Shown here one piece after another: positions 5,375 to 12,322 of a stretch of 18,719 bases of DNA (position 1 is its first letter; every line of letters starts with the position of its first letter). The position numbers and the translations under genes were made by a program. Location of the stretch: the NCBI GenBank assembly GCA_022616215.1, contig JAKEFE010000006.1, forward strand, positions 1 through 18,719, given 5' to 3'. Source of the stretch: Candidatus Parcubacteria bacterium (GTDB lineage: Bacteria > Patescibacteriota > Minisyncoccia > Phycocordibacterales > Phycocordibacteraceae). The notes beneath the pieces are model-generated. The model worked only from the letters and a program-made list of their open reading frames with translations, was not told the DNA's origin and made no database searches.

Positions 5375-6799
5375 TTACTCCTCCCTCCAGTCTACGAATG
5401 CATAGTCGTCGGAGACAACCGGAGTGAACGGCGGAGGGTCTGCGGCAATGCGTCTGTCGTAGGAGTCCACACGGTTTTGAAAGCCCTTATTGAAGCCATT
5501 ACAGGTGCTTGTCCATTTCGTGCCTGTGCGTTTGCTTGAGACGGTGGTGCCAAGAATGGTGAGCGTGCCGGTTTTTGCCGCGCCATTACATGCGTATGCG
5601 TTCATGCCAAAGGCACCGCCCTGCGCGATGAAAATGCCGTGCAGGGTCATGGTGTTCGGAGCGTCCGGCGAGATGAGCACATTGTTTGCCGCAATGAGCG
5701 TCAAACCGTCGGTTCCGTCCGTTACTTCGTATTGAATGTTGTTCACCAGATACGCGTTTGGTTTTATGTTCGCGTTTATCACGTTTGCGGCAACAAGCGT
5801 CACTTTGCTCGGTATCGTTCCTTCAACCCACACATGGTCTTCAACAAAAATAAGCCCACAGTCGGACGGAAGCGTGCGTGTTTCGTACAAATCGTCATCA
5901 GTAATCGTCGCCCAGTCCGTGCTTCCGTCTGCAGGATTAATCGGAGTGACCGATACGGAGGAAATATCATCAACACGATAGACCGTGACCGTATCGTTTG
6001 CATTAAATACCAGTCTGTACCCGCGCCAGTACTGTTCGGTCGTTGTTGCTGTTGAGGTGCTAAAGCGTGGATAGTAGAGACCCTCTGCCTGTGCAAGTGT
6101 TTTCAAAGGACCAAAGTCAGCCGCAATGTCATCAAACGGAATCTGGGGTTTCGGGTAATCCCACAAATATTGATTCGGACCGTCTCCGGTAACACCCGGA
6201 GCATCCGGGTCGGACGGACTACATCCGTAACTTCCCGTGCAGTTCCACTCGGAAAGAGAGCTGGTGACCGGAGAATTTGCGGTGCCGTCCATATTGATAC
6301 CGCCGTTACTGTGATAGGGGCCAAAGATGATACGGTCAGCGCCCGCCCACACCGAATCATTCAATATATAGGAATAGGTTCCTACAGACGGGCGCGCGTA
6401 GCGCGCCGTAAGTGTGCGGGAAGCACTTGGCGTGCCGGTGGCTGTCCCTGTTGACTCAATGTCTACCGACGTGAGTTCTCCGCATGATTCGTTTCCGTTT
6501 ATTGTGAGTGTAAAGGTGCCGGCAAGTCCTCCTTCTGGATCGTTATAGTTGACGACGTAGGGACCGGGCTGTCCCGTTCCGTTTTGCGTGTCGTCTGGAT
6601 AGTGGGCAAGGAACCATCGATAGTATTCAAGTCCGGCTTCCGCAAGGGAAAACGCGTTTGCGGAAGCCGCGTTGTGGGACTGCAAGCGGTTCTCGGAGAG
6701 AACAAAAAACGTGAGCGCTCCAAAGACGGTAACGAATATCGTTCCGAATACAAGCGCAAGAAGCATCAAATATCCTCGAGGGGCTTTGCGCATACTCAT
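5375..6799 (-). CDS. PilX/GspK-like prepilin with large extracellular domain
   Basis: This 474-aa protein starts MSMRKAPRG, then YLMLLALVFGTIFVTVFGAL, a prepilin-like short basic leader ending in Gly and a hydrophobic helix (about 10-34). Position +5 after the Gly is Leu, not the usual Glu, as in GspK/PilX-type tip pseudopilins. The helix is followed by ASANAFSLAEAGLEYYRWFL, which resembles the AeqAfylAEaGle region of PilX proteins. The remainder is Gly/Ser/Thr/Asn-rich with many short beta-strands, and includes GPYHSNGGINMDG and LTLIAANNVLI motifs like those of DUF4900-type proteins. It is probably a minor pilin at or near the pilus tip. The start overlaps the stop of the upstream pseudopilin gene by ATGA, so translation is likely coupled. 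An in-frame ATG at 6793 gives a shorter leader (MRKAPRG). Confidence 0.8.
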   Translation of the reverse strand: MSMRKAPRGYLMLLALVFGTIFVTVFGALTFFVLSENRLQSHNAASANAFSLAEAGLEYYRWFLAHYPDDTQNGTGQPGPYVVNYNDPEGGLAGTFTLTINGNESCGELTSVDIESTGTATGTPSASRTLTARYARPSVGTYSYILNDSVWAGADRIIFGPYHSNGGINMDGTANSPVTSSLSEWNCTGSYGCSPSDPDAPGVTGDGPNQYLWDYPKPQIPFDDIAADFGPLKTLAQAEGLYYPRFSTSTATTTEQYWRGYRLVFNANDTVTVYRVDDISSVSVTPINPADGSTDWATITDDDLYETRTLPSDCGLIFVEDHVWVEGTIPSKVTLVAANVINANIKPNAYLVNNIQYEVTDGTDGLTLIAANNVLISPDAPNTMTLHGIFIAQGGAFGMNAYACNGAAKTGTLTILGTTVSSKRTGTKWTSTCNGFNKGFQNRVDSYDRRIAADPPPFTPVVSDDYAFVDWREE

Positions 6800-7380
6800 T
6801 GATTACGCAGGTTCCGAAGCGTTGCGGCTCCCGTCAAAGTCAAAATGTTTGGCAGGCGGTTCGGGTTAAGGTCTACCATAATCGTGGTGCGTACTGATGC
6901 GATGGCCGCAATATCAGGAGACGTTGTGGCCAGTGGTGCTCCCGAAGAATCATAATACGTAAAAAGCGGCGTTGAGGTGCTGTTTCTTACATAGGCGGCA
7001 ATAGTGCTTGTGGAAATGGGCTGGCCTGTGTATGAAGGCGGGTTCCCCGCGGCGTTCACCACCGTGCGATAGAGTGTTCCGCTCAAAAGGTATATCCGTA
7101 CTCGCTCGGCGCCGCCGTCTGTGTCTATATCTGAATAAAACGTCACGCTTGATGTTGCCGCACTTTCTATGGGGTAGGCTCCGTCGTCGGCATACGACGC
7201 TTCACGAATGTTATGGAGGGCAGTCGCGAGTCCCCGTCGTGCGCTGTCAACGGACGACACAGCCTCAAAGACAAATGCGTTACTCCGGTAAAACGTGGTA
7301 ATCATGGAAAGAAGGCTCCCCGCTACCACCACCGTGAGAGCCACTACCACAATCATTTCAACGAGTGTTACCCCTCTCAT
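6796..7380 (-). CDS. GspJ/PilW-like minor prepilin
   Basis: This 194-aa protein has a near-canonical class III signal: MRG, then VTLVEMIVVVALTVVVAG, with Glu at +5 and a hydrophobic helix to about residue 27. A prepilin peptidase would cut after Gly3, which makes the leader extremely short. The mature part (AVSSVDSARRGLATALHNIREASYADDG) resembles the helical start and first strands of PulJ/PilW-type minor pilins. It contains LYRTVV and TTIMVDLNPN beta segments. It lies between two other prepilin genes with ATGA overlaps at both ends, so the three are almost certainly one transcript and probably form a minor-pilin complex. Confidence 0.85.
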   Translation of the reverse strand: MRGVTLVEMIVVVALTVVVAGSLLSMITTFYRSNAFVFEAVSSVDSARRGLATALHNIREASYADDGAYPIESAATSSVTFYSDIDTDGGAERVRIYLLSGTLYRTVVNAAGNPPSYTGQPISTSTIAAYVRNSTSTPLFTYYDSSGAPLATTSPDIAAIASVRTTIMVDLNPNRLPNILTLTGAATLRNLRNQ

Positions 7381-8846
7381 AGGGGTGTGAGAATGAGATC
7401 CGAAGTCATGGACGCGGACGGAAGAAGTTCAAAGGGCGGCGAAAGACTCGCGCTCACCAGTGAATAGCCGGAGAGCACGAGCTGGTACAAATCCCACTCA
7501 AGCGAAAGTGTCTTCTGCGCGCTCGTCCCCGTCGTGGTTGCCACAATCGTTTTGTACAAGGGTTCTCCGAGAGCCGTAGAGCCGATAGTTTTTCCGCCGG
7601 TGAGTGTGAAGGATACGTTCGGAAGTGGAATGGGTCCTGCTTCGTATCCCAGTTCCCAATCAAGAATTTGTGGCGAGATGTTTGGGTCAGTTGAAGACAA
7701 GAGGGCGATGAGAGACAGTGAAGGATAGGTGGTCGTTGAAACCCCGGAGAGGTTTACCGTACCGGTAAATCCTGCAGAGTTTCCGGGGAGCACCGCGTCG
7801 GAGAGGACTACACCTGCTCCATCAGCTATTTGAATGCGCGCATCAGTAGAAGGAGGAATGGAACGAGTTGAGCTTGCGCTTGTCCAACGTGCCAGATATT
7901 GCGGAGAAACAGGGTCGGAGAGTGCCGAACCGTTTGGAGGATACGTTCCTGCGGTACCGGAAAGAGAAAGAACTCCACCGGTAACCACTGCATTGGTAAA
8001 CGATGCGAAATTCGTGTCGTCGCCAAATGCATCAAAGAACACGAATGGCTGTATCGGAGAAAAGGTACGGAGCGTGAGTGATGCGAGAAGATCAATGGCG
8101 AACGTGCCACTTGTGGTGGAATCTGCAACAACAGTGAAGTATCCGGGCGTTGGGTTGTCGTTTATGGCATCGCGCGCATACGTTTGCGCTGACGAATAGC
8201 CGGATTTTGAGACAAACACCTGATAGTCGGTTGAGGTGGGCGCGCCGGGCAAAAATACTTTTCCTGCGGCGTCAGAAAATACCGACGTGTCAACTGCGGG
8301 AGATATCGCAGAATTGACGATACGCACCGTCGCTCCGGACACCGGCGCGCCAACGGCATTCACCACACTTATGGAAAGTGTTCCCCCGCCGGCGGTACTT
8401 TCAATGCCTTTCGGTGCGAAATTAGACACCAACACCACTTCGTGCGACGAACCGGAGACTATGTACGACACTCTCACCCGCGCTTTTTTGTAGTCAGTAT
8501 TGATACCGTTTGAATCAAGTGCTCCGAGACCGTCTGCGGGGTCGTCAATATACACAATGTGCGTTTGTACGTCATACACCAGCCCTCCGTTTGTGGTGGA
8601 AGCGTTTTGCGCAATTGCTCCTGCGGGAATGCCGCCCGCCGTTCCTATGGATGCGTAGTCAAGCGAACGGATGTACTCCATCTGGCTTGTGGCTATCTCC
8701 GTTGCGGTCGCTTTCAGTTTAGAGAGCCCGGCGACTTGTATGGAAGCACGAAGAATGCCGAACAGTCCGACAAACACGATAAGAACAAGCGCGGCTCCAA
8801 CAACAACGTCTATAAGAGACACACCGCGTAGAGAAAAAGAACGCAT
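7377..8846 (-). CDS. Large PilV-like prepilin with an embedded carboxypeptidase-regulatory-like domain
   Basis: This 489-aa protein starts MRSFSLRG, then VSLIDVVVGAALVLIVFVGLFG, a prepilin signal with cleavage expected after Gly8. The +5 residue is Asp instead of Glu, a conservative but uncommon change. The region around 45-65 (ATEIATSQMEYIRSLDY) matches the helix after the membrane segment in PilV-type proteins. Residues about 156-225 (LSISVVNAVGAPVSGATVRIV through DAAGKVFLPG to YQVFVSKSGYSSAQTY) look like a carboxypeptidase-regulatory or peptidase-associated beta-sandwich (CarboxypepD_reg-like). The C-terminal part is Ser/Thr-rich beta. It is the first gene of the three-pilin operon, with an extended -10 promoter 6 nt before its ATG, and it overlaps the next gene by ATGA. 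Its size and domain suggest a surface-exposed adhesive minor pilin rather than a major pilin. Confidence 0.83.
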   Translation of the reverse strand: MRSFSLRGVSLIDVVVGAALVLIVFVGLFGILRASIQVAGLSKLKATATEIATSQMEYIRSLDYASIGTAGGIPAGAIAQNASTTNGGLVYDVQTHIVYIDDPADGLGALDSNGINTDYKKARVRVSYIVSGSSHEVVLVSNFAPKGIESTAGGGTLSISVVNAVGAPVSGATVRIVNSAISPAVDTSVFSDAAGKVFLPGAPTSTDYQVFVSKSGYSSAQTYARDAINDNPTPGYFTVVADSTTSGTFAIDLLASLTLRTFSPIQPFVFFDAFGDDTNFASFTNAVVTGGVLSLSGTAGTYPPNGSALSDPVSPQYLARWTSASSTRSIPPSTDARIQIADGAGVVLSDAVLPGNSAGFTGTVNLSGVSTTTYPSLSLIALLSSTDPNISPQILDWELGYEAGPIPLPNVSFTLTGGKTIGSTALGEPLYKTIVATTTGTSAQKTLSLEWDLYQLVLSGYSLVSASLSPPFELLPSASMTSDLILTPL

Positions 8847-8852
8847 GCAAAC

Positions 8853-8861
8853 AGTGTAGCA
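8853..8861 (-). promoter_or_regulatory. Extended -10 promoter, leaderless spacing, for the prepilin operon
   Basis: The minus strand reads TGCTACACT (8853-8861), then 6 nt, then ATG (8846). TACACT is one base away from the TATACT seen at other genes here. It would start a three-gene transcript of prepilin genes. Confidence 0.5.
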
Positions 8862-8879
8862 GGAGGAAAAGCGAACGGA

Positions 8880-8895
8880 CGCGACTTTCGCCGCG
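8880..8895 (-). terminator. Weak hairpin after the DUF4177-like gene
   Basis: On the minus strand CGCGGC and GTCGCG (one G-U pair) enclose a GAAA tetraloop. A CTTTTCC run follows about 8 nt later, so as a terminator it is weak. It lies between the DUF4177-like stop and the prepilin promoter. Confidence 0.3.
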
Positions 8896-8911
8896 CCCGT
8901 AGGTTCTGGTT

Positions 8912-9133
8912 CTAGTCTTCGACTGCCGGCGCGCGCTCACGAATGAGGTAGAAAGGGGTTCTCCCGGAGCGACCACCTGGACGCCCAGGCGACTTCAACT
9001 CCCATCCTTCAGCACCCAGCGCATTGAGCGCGTCTTGCACGCGGCTTGCGCCGTACGTGTAATCGCTCGGCTCGCGGGCGTGCTGATCGCACAGATCGTC
9101 AATCGAAAGAACCAAATACTCGAACTTTTTCAT
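8912..9133 (-). CDS. Small DUF4177-like protein (73 aa)
   Basis: The protein begins MKKFEYLVLSIDDL and contains VQDALNALGAEGWELKS around residues 32-48 and FYLIRERA near the end. An aromatic-rich first strand, the LN.LGAEGWEL motif and a final strand ending in Arg are the pattern of DUF4177-type small proteins, whose function is not established. No signal peptide or membrane segment is present. It is unlike its neighbours in having a separate near-consensus promoter, a leader of about 23 nt, and a purine-rich AAAGGGCAGAG sequence just before the ATG. It lies between pilC and the prepilin operon, which it interrupts. A link to pili is not shown by the sequence; it may be a later insertion. Confidence 0.72.
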   Translation of the reverse strand: MKKFEYLVLSIDDLCDQHAREPSDYTYGASRVQDALNALGAEGWELKSPGRPGGRSGRTPFYLIRERAPAVED

Positions 9134-9163
9134 GCTCTGCCCTTTCGTGCAAAGTGAATCGAC

Positions 9164-9191
9164 ATTATATCACACGACTAGCCTTTATCCA
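9164..9191 (-). promoter_or_regulatory. Near-consensus extended -10 promoter of the DUF4177-like gene
   Basis: The minus strand reads TGATATAAT (9164-9172), a consensus TATAAT with TG extension. A TGGATA lies 16 nt upstream (9186-9191) as a possible -35. The -10 ends 30 nt before the ATG at 9133, leaving a leader of about 23 nt that contains a purine-rich ribosome-site candidate. Confidence 0.6.
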
Positions 9192-9195
9192 TTTT

Positions 9196-10404
9196 CTAAA
9201 TAGAAGACGAAAGTGAGTAGATAGGAGAAATCATGGAGATGGCAAACACGCCGACCATGGCGCCCACAAGAAGCATTAAAACCGGCTCAATAATGGTGGA
9301 AAGGTCTTTGGTGCCTTCCTCTACATCTGCTTCATAAAAATCTGCGACCTGCGAGAGCATGCCAGCCACCTGTCCGGTCTCCTCCCCTACCGCTATCATG
9401 TCTCCTACGAATATCGGATAAAGTTTCGGGTGGAGCACAAACGCCGCCGAGAGCGCTTCGCCTTTTTTAACCCGCGTGCCCGCCTCGGTTATTACCTTTC
9501 CAAAACGGTTGTCGCCGACGACCTGTCCAGTAATGTCAATGGCGCTTATCATTTCTACGCCGGAAGAAAGCAGAGAGGAAAGGGCGCGCGCGGCGCGCGC
9601 GCTGTAGGTTTCGCGCACCAAATTTCCGATAACCGGAAGAACAAGCGCAATTTCAAGAACAACATTGCCGCCGGTTTTGGTGCGCAAAAACCACACGAGG
9701 CCGCCCACGGCCGCCGCAAGCAGCGCGAACACGAGAAAGACGTGTGCGGCCATGAAGTCTGAAATGGAAATTATTGCGCGGGTAAGCGCGGGTAGCTCCA
9801 CATTGAGTTCTTTAAACGTGTTGGAGAGCGTGGGCACCACGTATATCATCATGAGCACGCCGATGACGACAATGGCAAAAAGAATAATAGCGGGATAAAT
9901 CATTGCGCCGCGGATTTTTCGCTGGAGCGTGTACGATTTGTCCATTTGACGCGCAACGACTTTGAGGGACTCGGCAAGCGTGCCCGACTCCTCGCCCGCT
10001 TTGGTCATTGCAATAAACAGTTTTGAAAATACGTTTTCGTGCTCGGCAAGCGCTTCGTGGAACGCGTCGCCTTTTTTCACCCGCTCCTCAAGTTCCTCCA
10101 CAATCTTTTTCAGCCCTTTGTTTGACGTTTGTCGTTCAATAACGGAGAGCGCGCGCGAAAGCGTAAGGCCCGCCGAAAGCATGGCGGAGAGATTTTTGGT
10201 GAACGTGATGCGTTCCTCAAACGAAACGCCGCTCGTCAGCTGAATGTTCATCCACGAAGGGAGTCCGGCTCCGCCCCCTTCGGTAAGCGAGACAACCGTG
10301 CCGCCTTCTTTTTCTATTTGCGCGTAGACGGCAAAACGAGAGGACGCATCAATCGTGCGTACTTCTTCCCTCCCGTCCTTTTTGAGTGTTACGCGAAAGG
10401 TCAT
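9196..10404 (-). CDS. pilC: Type IV pilus inner-membrane platform protein PilC (GspF family)
   Basis: This 402-aa GspF/PilC-family protein is the inner-membrane platform that couples the assembly ATPase to pilin insertion. Two GspF cytoplasmic domains are visible. The first is about residues 62-185 (FEERITFTKNLSAMLSAGLTLSRAL through FIAMTKAGEESGTLAESL). The second is about 265-390 (YSARAARALSSLLSSGVEMISAI through MIAVGEETGQVAGML). Three membrane segments are clear, at about 167-192, 217-240 and 371-394. The N-terminal part (1-45) is a small beta domain seen in many PilC proteins. The ATG starts 4 nt after the pilB stop, so pilB and pilC form one transcript. The length and topology are normal. 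Confidence 0.94.
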   Translation of the reverse strand: MTFRVTLKKDGREEVRTIDASSRFAVYAQIEKEGGTVVSLTEGGGAGLPSWMNIQLTSGVSFEERITFTKNLSAMLSAGLTLSRALSVIERQTSNKGLKKIVEELEERVKKGDAFHEALAEHENVFSKLFIAMTKAGEESGTLAESLKVVARQMDKSYTLQRKIRGAMIYPAIILFAIVVIGVLMMIYVVPTLSNTFKELNVELPALTRAIISISDFMAAHVFLVFALLAAAVGGLVWFLRTKTGGNVVLEIALVLPVIGNLVRETYSARAARALSSLLSSGVEMISAIDITGQVVGDNRFGKVITEAGTRVKKGEALSAAFVLHPKLYPIFVGDMIAVGEETGQVAGMLSQVADFYEADVEEGTKDLSTIIEPVLMLLVGAMVGVFAISMISPIYSLSSSI

Positions 10405-10408
10405 GTCG

Positions 10409-12157
10409 TTATTCGCTTACGGCACGCAAAACTTCCTCAAGACTGGTTACTCCGCGCGACGCTTTATAGATGCCGTCCTCAAGCATGGTGAGCATGCCTT
10501 CTTTTCGCGCCTGCTGTTCAATTTGCTCCCCGGTCGCGCTCTTCATAATAAGCTCTCGGATAGACGAGGAAACCTGAAGCACTTCGTGAATACCGATACG
10601 GCTCTTGTACCCGTTCTCATTGTCATTGTTTTTTGGACGATAAAACGGCACGGAGTCTATTTTTGTTCCTTCTTTTACCAGTTTTTCCTCTACGAGCGCG
10701 GCGAGTGCCCCGTCAAAGTGCTCTTCCGGAGCTATTTTCGCCCGTTCGTTGTCTGAAAGCGTGTAGTGCTCTTTTGCATCAGTCAGACGCCTCACGAGGC
10801 GTTGACCGACAATGATGCGAAGCGTTGACACGAGAAGAAACGGCTCAACCCCCATATCAATAAGACGCGGAATGGCTCCGGCGGCGGAGTTTGTGTGAAC
10901 GGTAGAAAGCACGAGGTGGCCAGTCAAGGCGGCATTAATCGCAAGCGACGCTGTTTCGCCGTCACGAATTTCTCCCACCATAATGATGTCCGGGTCTTGG
11001 CGCACGAGGGAGCGAAGGCCTGAAGCGAAGGTAAAACCGATGACGGGATTCACCTGGGTCTGGTTCACCCGCTTCATTTGATATTCAATCGGATCTTCAA
11101 CCGTAGAAATGTTGACGTCAGGCGTGTTCAAAATATCAAGGATGGTGTAGAGCGTGGTCGTTTTCCCCGAACCGGTAGGCCCGGAAACTAAAATGAGTCC
11201 TGTGGTGGCTTTTGTGGCCTTATGAATGCGCTCCAGCCCCTCCCCGTGAAAACCAAGTGCCTCAAGGGTAAAGCCCTCTCCGGTTTCGCGAAGAAGACGC
11301 ATCACGACCTTTTCTCCGTAGTAGGTAGGCAGGAGTGAGACGCGAAACGACACTTTGTCTCCTTCGGTTTCCATTTTAAATCGCCCGTCTTGCGGCAAAC
11401 GTTTTTCATCAAGTTTTAAATTCGCGAGCACTTTGAGCCGCGCCGTAATGCCCGGCGCGGCAACTTTAGGCAAGGTCATCGCGTCATGCAAAATGCCGTC
11501 AATGCGGTAGCGCACCAAGACTTCCATCTCTGTGGGCTCAATGTGAATGTCGGACGCATCCTGTGTGATGGCATGGCGAAGCAGGGTGTCCACAATGCGC
11601 ACAATAGGCAAATCCTCCGCCATCTTCTTCAGCTCCGCGCCGCTCATATCCTCTCCTCCGGCTTCTTTCACGATGCTTATTTTCCCTGCCTCGCCCGAAA
11701 TTAAGTCCCCGAATTCTTCCTTGAGGGATTTCTGGTACTGCAAGAGCGCAGTTTTTATAGACTCTTCATCGGTAAGGCGCGGCGCTATCTTGAGCCCGGT
11801 TTTTTTCTTCACGGAGTCAATGGACGGCAGGTCTTCCGTATCAAGCATCGCTACTTCAAGGCAGTCTTTTTCTTTTTTGAACGCAATGATGTTGTGGGTG
11901 CGGGCAATGGGTTCCGGAATAAGAGACAGTATCTCAACAGGCACTTTCCTCTCCTTCAAACTCACGAAAGGAATACCGAGCACGTACCCTTTGATGCGCC
12001 GGAGCGCGTCGGTGGTGAGCATGCCTTCCGAAAGCAATATGTCGCCGATGGACTGTCCGCGTTCTTTGGCACTCGCCTCCGCGGCCTCTACATCTTTTCT
12101 CGCCACCAGTCCAGAGTCCAAGATGAACTCTTTCAGTTCGTTTTCGGAGACCTTCAT
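10409..12157 (-). CDS. pilB: Type IV pilus assembly ATPase PilB (GspE family)
   Basis: This 582-aa protein powers pilus extension by ATP hydrolysis as a cytoplasmic hexamer. An N-terminal GspE-type domain (about 1-145) is followed by the core. The core shows DASDIHIEP (200-208), RYRIDGILH (217-225), Walker A GPTGSGKTT (326-334), Asp box STVEDPIEY (351-359), Walker B DPDIIMVGEIRD (388-399) and His box GHLVLSTVHTN (413-423). The segment after GQRLVRRL, where PilB/GspE proteins usually carry a CxxC...CxxC zinc site, reads TDAKEHY and has no cysteines; the only Cys in the protein is at residue 99. A TATACT -10 lies 8 nt before the ATG. It is the first gene of the pilB-pilC pair and is divergent from nusA. 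Confidence 0.96.
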   Translation of the reverse strand: MKVSENELKEFILDSGLVARKDVEAAEASAKERGQSIGDILLSEGMLTTDALRRIKGYVLGIPFVSLKERKVPVEILSLIPEPIARTHNIIAFKKEKDCLEVAMLDTEDLPSIDSVKKKTGLKIAPRLTDEESIKTALLQYQKSLKEEFGDLISGEAGKISIVKEAGGEDMSGAELKKMAEDLPIVRIVDTLLRHAITQDASDIHIEPTEMEVLVRYRIDGILHDAMTLPKVAAPGITARLKVLANLKLDEKRLPQDGRFKMETEGDKVSFRVSLLPTYYGEKVVMRLLRETGEGFTLEALGFHGEGLERIHKATKATTGLILVSGPTGSGKTTTLYTILDILNTPDVNISTVEDPIEYQMKRVNQTQVNPVIGFTFASGLRSLVRQDPDIIMVGEIRDGETASLAINAALTGHLVLSTVHTNSAAGAIPRLIDMGVEPFLLVSTLRIIVGQRLVRRLTDAKEHYTLSDNERAKIAPEEHFDGALAALVEEKLVKEGTKIDSVPFYRPKNNDNENGYKSRIGIHEVLQVSSSIRELIMKSATGEQIEQQARKEGMLTMLEDGIYKASRGVTSLEEVLRAVSE

Positions 12158-12165
12158 TACTACAA

Positions 12166-12171
12166 AGTATA
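12166..12171 (-). promoter_or_regulatory. -10 promoter element of pilB-pilC
   Basis: TATACT on the minus strand (12166-12171) ends 8 nt before the pilB ATG (12157), which predicts an almost leaderless mRNA. No TG extension or clear -35 is present. Confidence 0.5.
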
Positions 12172-12222
12172 GCCGACGTTATGGCGTTGCATTTTCGGTC
12201 TGACGTGGCTTCGTGGACAAAC

Positions 12223-12250
12223 TTGCTTTTGACGCCCCGTGTGATATACT
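12223..12250 (+). promoter_or_regulatory. nusA promoter
   Basis: TTGCTT (12223-12228), a 16-nt spacer and an extended -10 TGATATACT (12242-12250) lie on the plus strand. A second possible pair, TTGACG (12229-12234) with TACTAT (12253-12258) at 18 nt, is slightly downstream. Either gives a leader of about 58-66 nt before nusA, in contrast to the leaderless genes around it. Confidence 0.6.
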
Positions 12251-12263
12251 TCTACTATCTGAG

Positions 12264-12290
12264 ATGTCGGCGAGGCCGGCATTTCTTTTT
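12264..12290 (+). terminator. Hairpin plus T-run in the nusA leader (attenuator candidate)
   Basis: ATGTCGGC (12264-12271) pairs with GCCGGCAT (12275-12282), with one G-U pair and a 3-nt loop. TTCTTTTT follows (12283-12290). It has the form of an intrinsic terminator but lies between the promoter and the nusA start (12323), so it could attenuate nusA transcription. NusA itself stimulates pausing and termination at such hairpins, which makes feedback possible; that part is inference. Confidence 0.5.
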
Positions 12291-12322
12291 AAGAGAGCGT
12301 GCGACAATTACATATCCTGACT

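Noticed and set aside
8861..8870. AGGAGGAAAA on the plus strand as a ribosome site
   Set aside because: No plus-strand gene begins near it; both neighbouring genes are on the minus strand.
12251..12322. nusA leader as a known riboswitch
   Set aside because: The leader is short with a single 8-bp hairpin and matches no riboswitch consensus I can recognise.
12299..12322. GTG start for NusA eight codons upstream of the ATG
   Set aside because: The added residues do not resemble NusA, and family members begin at the MLDLKT-type sequence.
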